Positions 1 through 5,617 of a DNA stretch of 8,782 nucleotides are shown here, one piece after another; within the stretch, counting starts at the first letter, position 1, and each line of letters starts with the position of its first letter. Made by a program: the position numbers and the translations under genes. The DNA is taken from contig SLSE01000133.1 of NCBI GenBank assembly GCA_007130585.1, positions 1 to 8,782 of the forward strand, written 5' to 3'. Source of the stretch: Syntrophomonadaceae bacterium (GTDB lineage: Bacteria; Bacillota; Dethiobacteria; DTU022). The notes under the pieces were generated by a model. That model saw nothing but the letters and a program-made list of their open reading frames with translations. It did no database searches and had not been told where the DNA came from.

Positions 1-665
1 GCCAGGTATGATTCCGGATCGGCGGGAACGGGCAGCTTAAAACCGTCCGCCGCAATTTTTCCCTGTTTTAGAAAATAGCGTTCAGGGACAGCCATGATCA
101 CGTAGGGTTTAAAGCAGTACTGGCTCCTGCCCGACAGGTAAACCAGGGTTCGCCAGGCCGGGGCGGGAATAACCTTTGCCAGCAATCCCAGGGCCCGGTA
201 TGCACCCCCCGCGGACAGCCTGGTTTCCAGGCTGCCGGAGGCGGCATGAGCGCTGAACACCGCCGCTTTAACCGCCAGGTTTTCAAGCCGGCCCGGCCCG
301 GGATAATATACTTTCTTCACCGCCAGCCCGGATGTGCGCCGGTAAAAAGCGATATTGATCATGGCCACGTTTTCCAGGAGGGAAGTTACCGAGAGCTGGT
401 GCGGTTTATAGGATTCGATCCAGATCCCTTCCCGCTTTAAATTCCGCAGGATATGGGGCCTGTTTTTTTTATAATCTTCTTCCCATAACCCCAGGTCCAG
501 ATCGTGATCATGCTCAAGAAGCCTGCCGTCCCTGACCAGGCCCAGGAGCGTGCCCTGGTCCAGCCAGAAAGGAATGCCCAGCAGGTCAAAAACCCTGACC
601 ACTTCAGGCAAAACAGGATGATCCCCTATCCGTCGGCTGCCCTTCCCGGAAACAGATTCGCTCAT
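1..665 (-). CDS. LicD-like nucleotidyltransferase-fold protein, C-terminus cut by window edge
   Basis: An open leftward frame of 221 codons starts at the ATG at 665-663 and runs off the window start without a stop. LicD/fukutin-type proteins are thought to move phosphorylated groups such as phosphocholine or ribitol phosphate from a nucleotide carrier onto surface glycans. Residues 31-61 carry the family core: a GTLLG loop (38-42), an arginine at 45, and an HDHDLDL acidic motif (52-58) whose D55 and D57 are the expected metal ligands. The last residues seen (about 203-221, ending VPADPESYL) match the family's late segment that precedes a Tyr-Gly/Trp motif, so only a few tens of residues should be missing. 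The start ATG overlaps the TGA of the upstream LicD-like gene (ATGA), implying translational coupling. Fold assignment is firm; substrate is unknown. Confidence 0.8.
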   Translation of the reverse strand, partial: MSESVSGKGSRRIGDHPVLPEVVRVFDLLGIPFWLDQGTLLGLVRDGRLLEHDHDLDLGLWEEDYKKNRPHILRNLKREGIWIESYKPHQLSVTSLLENVAMINIAFYRRTSGLAVKKVYYPGPGRLENLAVKAAVFSAHAASGSLETRLSAGGAYRALGLLAKVIPAPAWRTLVYLSGRSQYCFKPYVIMAVPERYFLKQGKIAADGFKLPVPADPESYL

Positions 666-1450
666 AGCTTCTCCCGCACAGACTTCCGGACCTGCTTTAA
701 CCGACCTGCCTGCGGCCCGCCCGCCGGCGGGGCAAGCTCAACAATTTCCTCGGGCGGAAGATGCAAAAGCCCTCCGTCACAGGTCCAGAAATCCCACTTC
801 CCGGCAGGAATTTGCCACTCGCCATAGCGGTAAGCCAGGTAATCCTGCCACTCCTGCGGAATAAAGGTTTCATATTCCGGGTGAAAGACCGGATCTTCAA
901 AAAACTTACCGGGAACCCACCAGGTCCCGATATCCCTGCGCAGGTTCCAGGGAACCTGCGCCACATCCGTGGCCACCAGGTATTCCCGCAGGCGCTTCCT
1001 GGCAACAACAAAGTACCTGTAAAACCTTGCCGTAAGTCTTCGGGGGAAAGGGGGCCCAATCCCCCGGCCGGCCGGGCACCAGGCCCAGCGGCCCGCTCTC
1101 CTGAACAGCATGATATGAACCGGGATTAAACCTTCTTTAATAAAGCGGTACTGGTAAACCAGGCCCCTGTACAGCCAGATCGTAACCGTGTATCCCCTGT
1201 CCCGGAAAACAGGAAGCAGCTGTCTCAGCTGTTCTTCATGATCGGCCCACATCTGCAGGTCGACATCTTTTTCGTGGGCGAAAAGCCTGCCGTCGCGCAT
1301 CAGGCCCAGGAGCACGCCGCTGTCCATGCAGTAAGGCACTTCATGTTCATTCAAAATCCTGACAAAAGGCAGGTAGTCTATGCTGTCCGGCGGATACCGG
1401 TTTTCAATGTCTTCTTTCTGAAACGCAACGCCTTCTTTTACAGGCTCCAT
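662..1450 (-). CDS. LicD-like nucleotidyltransferase-fold protein (262 aa)
   Basis: This protein is paralogous to the gene directly downstream of it. Residues 39-68 hold the LicD/fukutin core: a DSGVLLGL loop (43-50), an arginine at 52, and HEKDVDLQMW (59-68), whose D62 and D64 replace the usual WDDDID acidic motif. Near residues 195-225 are the family's late features: Pro followed by Tyr-Leu, a YGEW motif, then a Trp-rich stretch. There is no signal peptide or membrane span, so it should act in the cytoplasm. It is the first gene of a leftward operon with an extended -10 promoter at 1490-1520. A G-rich ribosome site lies about 13 bases before the ATG, which is long. Its stop overlaps the next start. 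The divergent exporter suggests it modifies a glycan or lipid-linked precursor before export. The donor group cannot be told from sequence. Confidence 0.78.
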   Translation of the reverse strand: MEPVKEGVAFQKEDIENRYPPDSIDYLPFVRILNEHEVPYCMDSGVLLGLMRDGRLFAHEKDVDLQMWADHEEQLRQLLPVFRDRGYTVTIWLYRGLVYQYRFIKEGLIPVHIMLFRRAGRWAWCPAGRGIGPPFPRRLTARFYRYFVVARKRLREYLVATDVAQVPWNLRRDIGTWWVPGKFFEDPVFHPEYETFIPQEWQDYLAYRYGEWQIPAGKWDFWTCDGGLLHLPPEEIVELAPPAGGPQAGRLKQVRKSVREKL

Positions 1451-1489
1451 TTATAGCGTGTTCCCCCCGATAAACAGGCTTTGTACTAT

Positions 1490-1520
1490 ATTATATCACT
1501 AGTCAGGAGCAAATTTTCAA
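1490..1520 (-). promoter_or_regulatory. Predicted extended -10 promoter of the LicD-like operon
   Basis: On the minus strand TTGAAA (1520-1515) is followed after 19 bases by TATAAT (1495-1490). The -10 is preceded by TGA, giving the extended form TGnTATAAT, which can compensate for a long spacer. Transcription would start near 1483, about 33 bases before the first LicD-like gene. Confidence 0.6.
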
Positions 1521-1534
1521 TAAGTAGCTACTTA
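1521..1534. promoter_or_regulatory. Perfect 14-bp palindrome, candidate operator
   Basis: TAAGTAGCTACTTA reads the same on both strands. It touches the upstream edge of the -35 box of the leftward LicD promoter (1515-1520) and lies about 50 bases upstream of the rightward exporter promoter. That placement suits a dimeric regulator serving one or both operons. The regulator is unknown and none is encoded in the window. Confidence 0.4.
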
Positions 1535-1584
1535 GCGTCCGCTGTAGGCATATAAAATGAAAATAGCCAAGAGGCTGTAAATAT

Positions 1585-1614
1585 TTGACGAAAGCGGCTC
1601 CTTGTAAATATAAT
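1585..1614 (+). promoter_or_regulatory. Predicted sigma-A promoter of the ABC exporter operon
   Basis: TTGACG (1585-1590) and TATAAT (1609-1614) are separated by 18 bases, close to the vegetative consensus. The start point would be near 1621, giving a leader of about 40 bases. A 9-base direct repeat TGTAAATAT (1576-1584 and 1603-1611) abuts the -35 and overlaps the -10. Confidence 0.7.
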
Positions 1615-1660
1615 AAATAAAACAGCCCCGCGTTTGAGGAACAAGTGAGGACGTGATCTG

Positions 1661-2437
1661 GTGACCGGCTACCTGAAAGAGCTGTATATTAGAAAAGACC
1701 TGCTGCTTTATCTTGTCACCTCCGGTCTTAAGGCCCAGCACAGGAACACCTTCCTCGGTTACCTGTGGTGGATCCTGGATCCGCTGCTGATGGGAGCAGT
1801 TTATTATTTCCTGAGAGTAATCGTCCTGGGCATGGAAGGCGATTATATCGGTGCGTTTCTGATCATCGGCCTGGTTGGCTGGCACTGGATCAATTCGAGC
1901 CTTAAAGGCGCGGCCAGTTCTATTTCCGGGCGGGCAAAGATTATTACCCAGGTTTACCTGCCCAAGGCGATCTTCCCTTTCGGAGTAAATATAACCCAGC
2001 TGATTAACTTCTCCATCGGCCTGGTCGTCGTGGCCATATTCCTGGCCGCTTACCGGCTGGCGCCCGGAATTGAAATCCTCTGGCTTCCCTTCATTATGGC
2101 CGTCCAGTTTATTTTCCTTTCGGCCCTTGCCCTGATCGTTGCCTTCCTGACCATGTTCATCCGCGACATTGACAACGTGCTGTCCCATGTAATGCGGATC
2201 TGGTTTTGGACAACTCCGGTGATCTGGGAAACAGGCCGCCTGCCCGAACAGTATCACTTCCTGCTTGAAATCAACCCGGCGGCCATATTCCTGATCAGTT
2301 ACCGCAATGTGCTGATGTTCGGAGCCGGGCCGGAAACAGGAAAGCTGCTTATAATCGGGCTCTTATCTTTTTTGCTGACTGTTTACATGCTTTATTACTA
2401 TCACCTTAATGAGCACAGGTTGATCCGGGCCCTGTAA
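1661..2437 (+). CDS. ABC-2 type polysaccharide/teichoic acid export permease (Wzm/TagG family)
   Basis: This is the membrane subunit of an exporter that moves a lipid-linked glycan or teichoic-acid-like polymer across the cytoplasmic membrane. At 258 residues it has the usual length of Wzm-type permeases. The N-terminal amphipathic segment leads into FLGYLWWILDPLL (31-43), the typical first-span motif. Hydrophobic spans follow at roughly 33-55, 63-79, 108-130, 142-165, 172-190 and 228-247. The cytoplasmic loop motif FIRDIDN (166-172) and TTPVIW (184-189) are also characteristic. The GTG start is chosen because GAGG (1647-1650) lies 10 bases before it; no ATG lies nearby in frame. The ATPase gene begins 34 bases after the stop, in the same operon. 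The export substrate is not deducible, though the divergent LicD-like genes suggest a phosphorylated or phosphodiester-decorated glycan. Confidence 0.88.
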   Translation: MTGYLKELYIRKDLLLYLVTSGLKAQHRNTFLGYLWWILDPLLMGAVYYFLRVIVLGMEGDYIGAFLIIGLVGWHWINSSLKGAASSISGRAKIITQVYLPKAIFPFGVNITQLINFSIGLVVVAIFLAAYRLAPGIEILWLPFIMAVQFIFLSALALIVAFLTMFIRDIDNVLSHVMRIWFWTTPVIWETGRLPEQYHFLLEINPAAIFLISYRNVLMFGAGPETGKLLIIGLLSFLLTVYMLYYYHLNEHRLIRAL

Positions 2438-2455
2438 TATGGAATAACGCAAGCT

Positions 2456-2474
2456 GAGGCGGTGCAGAAATTTG
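2456..2474 (+). promoter_or_regulatory. Ribosome binding site supporting a TTG start
   Basis: GAGG at 2456-2459 precedes the TTG at 2472-2474 by 12 bases. No ATG or GTG in this frame lies between the permease stop and the first Walker A motif, so TTG is the only start that keeps the whole first domain. The long spacing suggests moderate initiation or coupling to the permease. Confidence 0.45.
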
Positions 2475-4007
2475 AAAAAGCTGCTCAACAGTCAACAGAA
2501 AACTGACCGGGCCGCGGCAGGCAGGATCCCCCTGGTCCGGGCCCGAAACCTCGGCGTATATTACGAGGACAGCAGGGACAGGCGGGACGACTTTAAATCC
2601 CACATCCACAACATCGTGAAGGGCGCACCCAAAAGCGACGGCATCTGGGCTTTAAATGACGTATCCTTTACCGCTTACTCCGGTGACGTACTGGGGATAA
2701 TCGGATCCAACGGGGCTGGCAAAACCACGTTATGCCGCTTAATTGCCGGCCTGCTCCGCCCGAACAGGGGCAGCCTGGAGGTTAAGGGCAGTGTATCGGC
2801 CCTGCTGTCCCTGGGCACCGGCTTTGACAAAGAGCTGACCGGCAATGAAAACATTTTTCTAAACGGGATGATGCTCGGCTTCTCGAAGCAGCAGATCAGT
2901 GATATGCTCCCCCGCATCCAGGATTTTTCCGGGCTCGGAGCTTTCCTGGACCAGCCGCTGAAATACTACTCCAGCGGAATGAAAGCCCGTCTTGGTTTCA
3001 GCATTGCTTCGGTAATCGATGCCGAAATACTGGTAATCGATGAAGTGCTCGGGCGGGGCGATATGGAATTCAGGGAGCGGGCTGTAAATAAAGTGTGGGA
3101 ACTTGTCGGCGGGGCAAAAATGGTCCTGGTGGTCACCCACGAAACAGAATTTATCGGGGAAAACTGCAACCGGGCAATCTGGCTGGAAAAAGGGGAGATC
3201 AAGGCTGCCGGAAGCGCCGGCGAGGTAGTACAGGCCTACGAGGAATTCGCCACCGGTAGGGCCGGACCCAAAAAAAAGAAGAAATTATCCGCTTTAAAAA
3301 ACACAGAAACAGGGGCAGGAAAGCAGAAAGCAATCGATGCCAGGAACATAGGCATAAAATTTAAATTCAAAAACCGGCCTTTCTGGGCCCTGAAAGATTT
3401 AAGCTTCAGCGTTTATGACAGGGAAATTATCGGTATCATAGGGCCAAACGGAGCCGGAAAATCTACCCTCTGCCGTACTTTGTGCGGCATCTACCGCGAA
3501 GACACCGGCGAGCTTAAAGTTAACGGAACTATCGCCGCCCTGCTCAGTTTCGGGACAGGTTTTAACCCCCAGCTTTCGGGCCACGATAACATCTATCTAA
3601 ACGGGATGATGCTCGGCATACCAAAGCGGCTGATCAAGAAAGCCGAAGGCAAAATTGTCGAGTTCTCAGAGCTCGATGATTTTATTGACATGCCGGTAAA
3701 ACACTACTCCAGGGGCATGCGGTCGCGCCTTGGCTTCAGCATCGCTTCCATGCTTCAGCCAGATATATTTATTGTCGATGAAGCGCTGTCCGCGGGGGAT
3801 ATCGCTTTCCAGGAAAAAGCAGCCGCCCGGATGCAGGAAATGCTAGAGGAAGCTAAAGCGGTGCTGATTGTAACCCACAGCATGAAAATAGTGAAAAAAA
3901 TCTGCACCCGGGCCCTGCTGATAAACGAGGGCTGCCTGGTTTATGACGGCGACCCGAAAGAAGCGGTTAAGCTCTACGAAGAATCCGTCGGGAAAAAGAA
4001 AAAATAA
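2472..4007 (+). CDS. Tandem two-domain ABC ATPase of the Wzt/TagH/KpsT type (511 aa)
   Basis: This is the energy-supplying subunit for the permease just upstream. Wzt/TagH proteins normally carry one nucleotide-binding domain and act as a homodimer; here two complete domains are joined. Domain 1 (about 20-260) has Walker A GSNGAGKTT (78-86), signature YSSGM (166-170), Walker B ILVIDE (186-191) and switch histidine H223. Domain 2 (about 286-505) has GPNGAGKST (324-332), YSRGM (412-416), IFIVDE (432-437) and H469. A lysine-rich linker (267-271) and a polar stretch join them. Both domains carry the WAL, GTGF and NGMMLG motifs of this subfamily. Domain 1 has the longer N-terminal extension seen in TagH/Wzt; domain 2 lacks it. 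There is no C-terminal glycan-binding domain. All catalytic motifs look intact in both halves. Confidence 0.9.
   Translation: MKKLLNSQQKTDRAAAGRIPLVRARNLGVYYEDSRDRRDDFKSHIHNIVKGAPKSDGIWALNDVSFTAYSGDVLGIIGSNGAGKTTLCRLIAGLLRPNRGSLEVKGSVSALLSLGTGFDKELTGNENIFLNGMMLGFSKQQISDMLPRIQDFSGLGAFLDQPLKYYSSGMKARLGFSIASVIDAEILVIDEVLGRGDMEFRERAVNKVWELVGGAKMVLVVTHETEFIGENCNRAIWLEKGEIKAAGSAGEVVQAYEEFATGRAGPKKKKKLSALKNTETGAGKQKAIDARNIGIKFKFKNRPFWALKDLSFSVYDREIIGIIGPNGAGKSTLCRTLCGIYREDTGELKVNGTIAALLSFGTGFNPQLSGHDNIYLNGMMLGIPKRLIKKAEGKIVEFSELDDFIDMPVKHYSRGMRSRLGFSIASMLQPDIFIVDEALSAGDIAFQEKAAARMQEMLEEAKAVLIVTHSMKIVKKICTRALLINEGCLVYDGDPKEAVKLYEESVGKKKK
2858..2879 (+). repeat. 22-bp exact direct repeat, copy 1 (first ATPase domain)
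   Basis: This stretch encodes the NGMMLG region of domain 1. It is identical base for base to 3596-3617 in domain 2, 738 bases (246 codons) downstream. It marks the internal duplication of the gene; the surrounding sequence has diverged at many third positions. Confidence 0.85.
3596..3617 (+). repeat. 22-bp exact direct repeat, copy 2 (second ATPase domain)
   Basis: This is the partner of the copy at 2858-2879, at the equivalent position of the second nucleotide-binding domain. An identical run this long in otherwise diverged halves could reflect strong constraint, gene conversion, or residual similarity from the duplication. Confidence 0.85.
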
Positions 4008-4043
4008 CCGGGCCGGTGCCCTAAGCGGCGCCTGCCCGGTTTT
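4007..4043. terminator. Bidirectional intrinsic terminator between convergent genes
   Basis: An outer stem ACCGGGC/GCCCGGT (4007-4013 with 4034-4040) continues, after one mismatch, into an inner stem GGTGCC/GGCGCC (4015-4020 with 4027-4032, one G-U pair) around a 6-base loop. Rightward, TTTT follows (4040-4043). Leftward, the opposite strand continues into a T-rich run complementary to 3991-4006. It can therefore end both the ATPase transcript and the convergent MORN-protein transcript. Confidence 0.85.
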
Positions 4044-4044
4044 G

Positions 4045-4902
4045 CTAGCCCCTGATACTTCTGTTCATATCTTTCAACTGGTCATAAATGTTAAACAACA
4101 GGATAATCAGCTCCAGGTAAATCCTTAAAAAAATCACGGCGACAAAAGCTCCTACCGGGATCAGGATAAGGGGAAAGATCGCCGCCAGGGCAAAGTCTGT
4201 AAACAGGGTAAATATGGCTACGATAAAGCTGCCCACGGCTCCCAGCCCGATCCCGATCAGGCCGATAATATAAATTACCCGGATAATCTTAGGGGTAATC
4301 ATCTCTTTCATGCTGACATCAAACAGCGAAGCCAGGAAACCTTTACCCTCTGAACGAAGATCTGCCCGGGGAGCAGCCTTTTCATCTTCAGGTTCTGCCC
4401 TGAAATCGGAACTGACCTTTCGGCTGCGTTCCTGCGGTTCCTGTTCAGGACCGGCTTTAACTGCAGGCCCGGCTTCCGGTTCCGGCTTTGCTCCGGCTTC
4501 GGGTTCTAACCCGGGTTCGGATTCTGGCTTACTTACCGGCTGAGGTTCAGGCATCCGTTCAGGATCGGGCATGGCTTCCTGCTCCGGATCCGGCATCCGG
4601 GACGCCCTGATTTTCCTCTTGAACTCGCCTTCTTCCCATTCGCCTTCGATAGCTTTGCCATCAGGCCGGATGTCGATACCCTGACCGTGCCGCTTGCCGT
4701 TTTTCCATTGACCCGTGTATTTCCTTCCGTCGGGCCAGACAATAGTTCCTTTTCCGTCGGGCTTATCGTTTTCCCACTGCCCTTCGTACCTGGTTCCATC
4801 CGGCCGCACCCAGGTGCCTTCACCGTGCCTTTTTCCATCCCTGGTTTCCCCGGTATAGGTACTGCCGTCAGGATAAGTCAACTTTTCATTATTCAAGATC
4901 AT
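4045..4902 (-). CDS. MORN-repeat protein with C-terminal DUF4282 membrane domain (285 aa)
   Basis: Three full MORN repeats (16-38, 39-61, 62-84) of the form Y-x-G-x-W-x-(D/N)-x-K-x-x-G-x-G, separated by PDG turns, and a partial fourth (85-95) fill the N-terminal third. MORN repeats often bind lipids or proteins in eukaryotes; the bacterial role is not settled. A low-complexity linker rich in Pro, Glu and Ala (about 102-185) follows. Residues 189-285 match DUF4282: a short amphipathic lead-in with TPKIIR, hydrophobic segments at about 206-231 and 236-270, and a LRIYLELIILLFNIYDQL end. There is no signal peptide, so the MORN part is probably cytoplasmic. The ATG lies directly against a G-run (4903-4909) with no spacing, so the TTG at 4896-4894, six bases from that run, may be the true start. 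Function unknown. Confidence 0.82.
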   Translation of the reverse strand: MILNNEKLTYPDGSTYTGETRDGKRHGEGTWVRPDGTRYEGQWENDKPDGKGTIVWPDGRKYTGQWKNGKRHGQGIDIRPDGKAIEGEWEEGEFKRKIRASRMPDPEQEAMPDPERMPEPQPVSKPESEPGLEPEAGAKPEPEAGPAVKAGPEQEPQERSRKVSSDFRAEPEDEKAAPRADLRSEGKGFLASLFDVSMKEMITPKIIRVIYIIGLIGIGLGAVGSFIVAIFTLFTDFALAAIFPLILIPVGAFVAVIFLRIYLELIILLFNIYDQLKDMNRSIRG

Positions 4903-4923
4903 CCCCCCTGGTCTGGCCAGTAT

Positions 4924-4960
4924 CAGGTAAGTATAAAATATTTACCTGTTAATTGCTCAA
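4924..4960 (-). promoter_or_regulatory. Predicted promoter of the MORN-protein gene with overlapping inverted repeat
   Basis: On the minus strand TTGAGC (4960-4955) and TATACT (4935-4930) are 19 bases apart, a plausible but weak sigma-A promoter. An inverted repeat CAGGTAA-N11-TTACCTG (4924-4930 and 4942-4948) spans the spacer and the -10, where a bound repressor would block polymerase. Confidence 0.4.
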
Positions 4961-4997
4961 ATATTTCTACAGAACAACCCAAAACCCTTTTTTTTCC

Positions 4998-5030
4998 TGA
5001 AAGATTGGCGCAAGACAGCCGCATCTTTCA
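4998..5030. repeat. Inverted repeat (hairpin) downstream of the flavodoxin gene
   Basis: TGAAAGAT (4998-5005) pairs with ATCTTTCA (5023-5030), with a possible inner GGC/GCC pairing. It lies 32 bases past the leftward flavodoxin stop. In the leftward transcript it is followed by an A-run rather than a U-run, so it does not qualify as a standard intrinsic terminator. It may act in RNA stability or Rho-type termination. Confidence 0.5.
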
Positions 5031-5061
5031 ACCTGCCGCGCAGCCTGTTCTTCCGGGCCGC

Positions 5062-5538
5062 TCAGCCAAACAGCCGCACGGCCAGCTTTCCCACCCGTTT
5101 CCCCAGCTGACGGCACCGGTCGACAGCATCTTCGTCAGGCTCTCCCAGGGTAACCACACCGTAGTGGTTTCCCCGGGCCTGTCCCTGGATAATCATCCCG
5201 TGGACCAGCATCATCTGCAGGATACTCAGGACGGCGGTTTCGCTTCCCCCGCCAAAAACCGCCGAGCTGGAGAAGGCCCCGCCTACCAGGCCTTCCAGCT
5301 TGCCGTGGTGAACAACGCTGCGGTCAAAAAAATCTTTCACCGGCCCGGCGGCCAGGCCGTAATAGGTGGGGGTCCCGGCAATGATCCCGTCATATTCGGG
5401 GAGCCCGTCCATTGCAAATTCCACCACATCACAGACAACGGCCTCGGCCCCCGATCCTTTCACCCCTGCCGCAACCGCCTCGGCCATTTTCCGGGTATTG
5501 CCGGTCCGACTGTAATAAAGGATTAAAATTTTTGCCAT
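5062..5538 (-). CDS. Flavodoxin-family FMN protein (158 aa)
   Basis: This is a small cytoplasmic flavoprotein predicted to bind FMN and shuttle or deliver electrons, as in flavodoxins and WrbA-like NAD(P)H:quinone reductases. The opening strand KILILYYS leads into the phosphate-binding loop SRTGNTR (10-16). GTPTYYG (55-61) contributes aromatic residues beside the isoalloxazine ring, and SSAVFGGG (91-98) forms the third flavin-contacting loop. The length fits a single short flavodoxin-like domain with no iron-sulfur or other fused domain. GGGG (5550-5547) lies 8 bases before the ATG. It is divergent from the deacetylase-fold gene across 79 bases, and the MORN-protein gene follows 159 bases later with its own likely promoter. 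Whether it is a carrier or a reductase cannot be decided from sequence. Confidence 0.82.
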   Translation of the reverse strand: MAKILILYYSRTGNTRKMAEAVAAGVKGSGAEAVVCDVVEFAMDGLPEYDGIIAGTPTYYGLAAGPVKDFFDRSVVHHGKLEGLVGGAFSSSAVFGGGSETAVLSILQMMLVHGMIIQGQARGNHYGVVTLGEPDEDAVDRCRQLGKRVGKLAVRLFG

Positions 5539-5542
5539 CCTG

Positions 5543-5571
5543 CTGACCCCATTCCTTTTTCAGGCTATAAT
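5543..5571 (+). promoter_or_regulatory. Predicted sigma-A promoter of the deacetylase-fold gene
   Basis: CTGACC (5543-5548, four of six to consensus) is separated by 17 bases from a perfect TATAAT (5566-5571). The start would be near 5578. The -35 overlaps the ribosome site region of the divergent flavodoxin gene. Confidence 0.6.
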
Positions 5572-5580
5572 TTAATTATA
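5566..5580. promoter_or_regulatory. Symmetric -10 box, possible shared bidirectional promoter element
   Basis: TATAATT-T-AATTATA is a perfect inverted repeat with a one-base centre, so TATAAT is present on both strands (5566-5571 on plus, 5580-5575 on minus). The minus-strand copy would serve the flavodoxin gene, with a start about 30 bases before its ATG. I see no good minus-strand -35. Confidence 0.45.
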
Positions 5581-5617
5581 AATGATAATTCATTAAGAAG
5601 GGAAGGTATTTAATCTT

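Noticed and set aside
504..827. Rightward open frame of 107 codons at the LicD gene junction
   Set aside because: It mirrors the two overlapping LicD-like genes on the other strand, whose core motifs are unmistakable.
1532..2257. Leftward open frame of 241 codons opposite the permease gene
   Set aside because: It is fully antisense to a clear membrane permease, has no domain-like composition and no ribosome site. It is explained by the codon bias of the real gene.
4521..4600. Pro/Glu-rich repeats in the MORN protein as a tandem DNA repeat
   Set aside because: The PEP/PDPE units are degenerate and irregularly spaced at DNA level. This is a low-complexity linker, not a true tandem repeat array.
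4998..5030. Intrinsic terminator for the flavodoxin gene
   Set aside because: The hairpin is real, but the leftward transcript has an A-run after it rather than a U-run, so I list it only as an inverted repeat.
4687..5526. Rightward open frame of 279 codons across the MORN and flavodoxin genes
   Set aside because: It is antisense to two well-supported genes and crosses their intergenic control region. Its Pro/Gly/Ser-rich translation has no recognisable motif.
5583..5594. Possible Fur box between the flavodoxin and deacetylase-fold genes
   Set aside because: TGATAAT matches one Fur half-site exactly, which would suit a flavodoxin, but the other half is out of phase and poorly matched. The AT-rich context makes a chance match likely.
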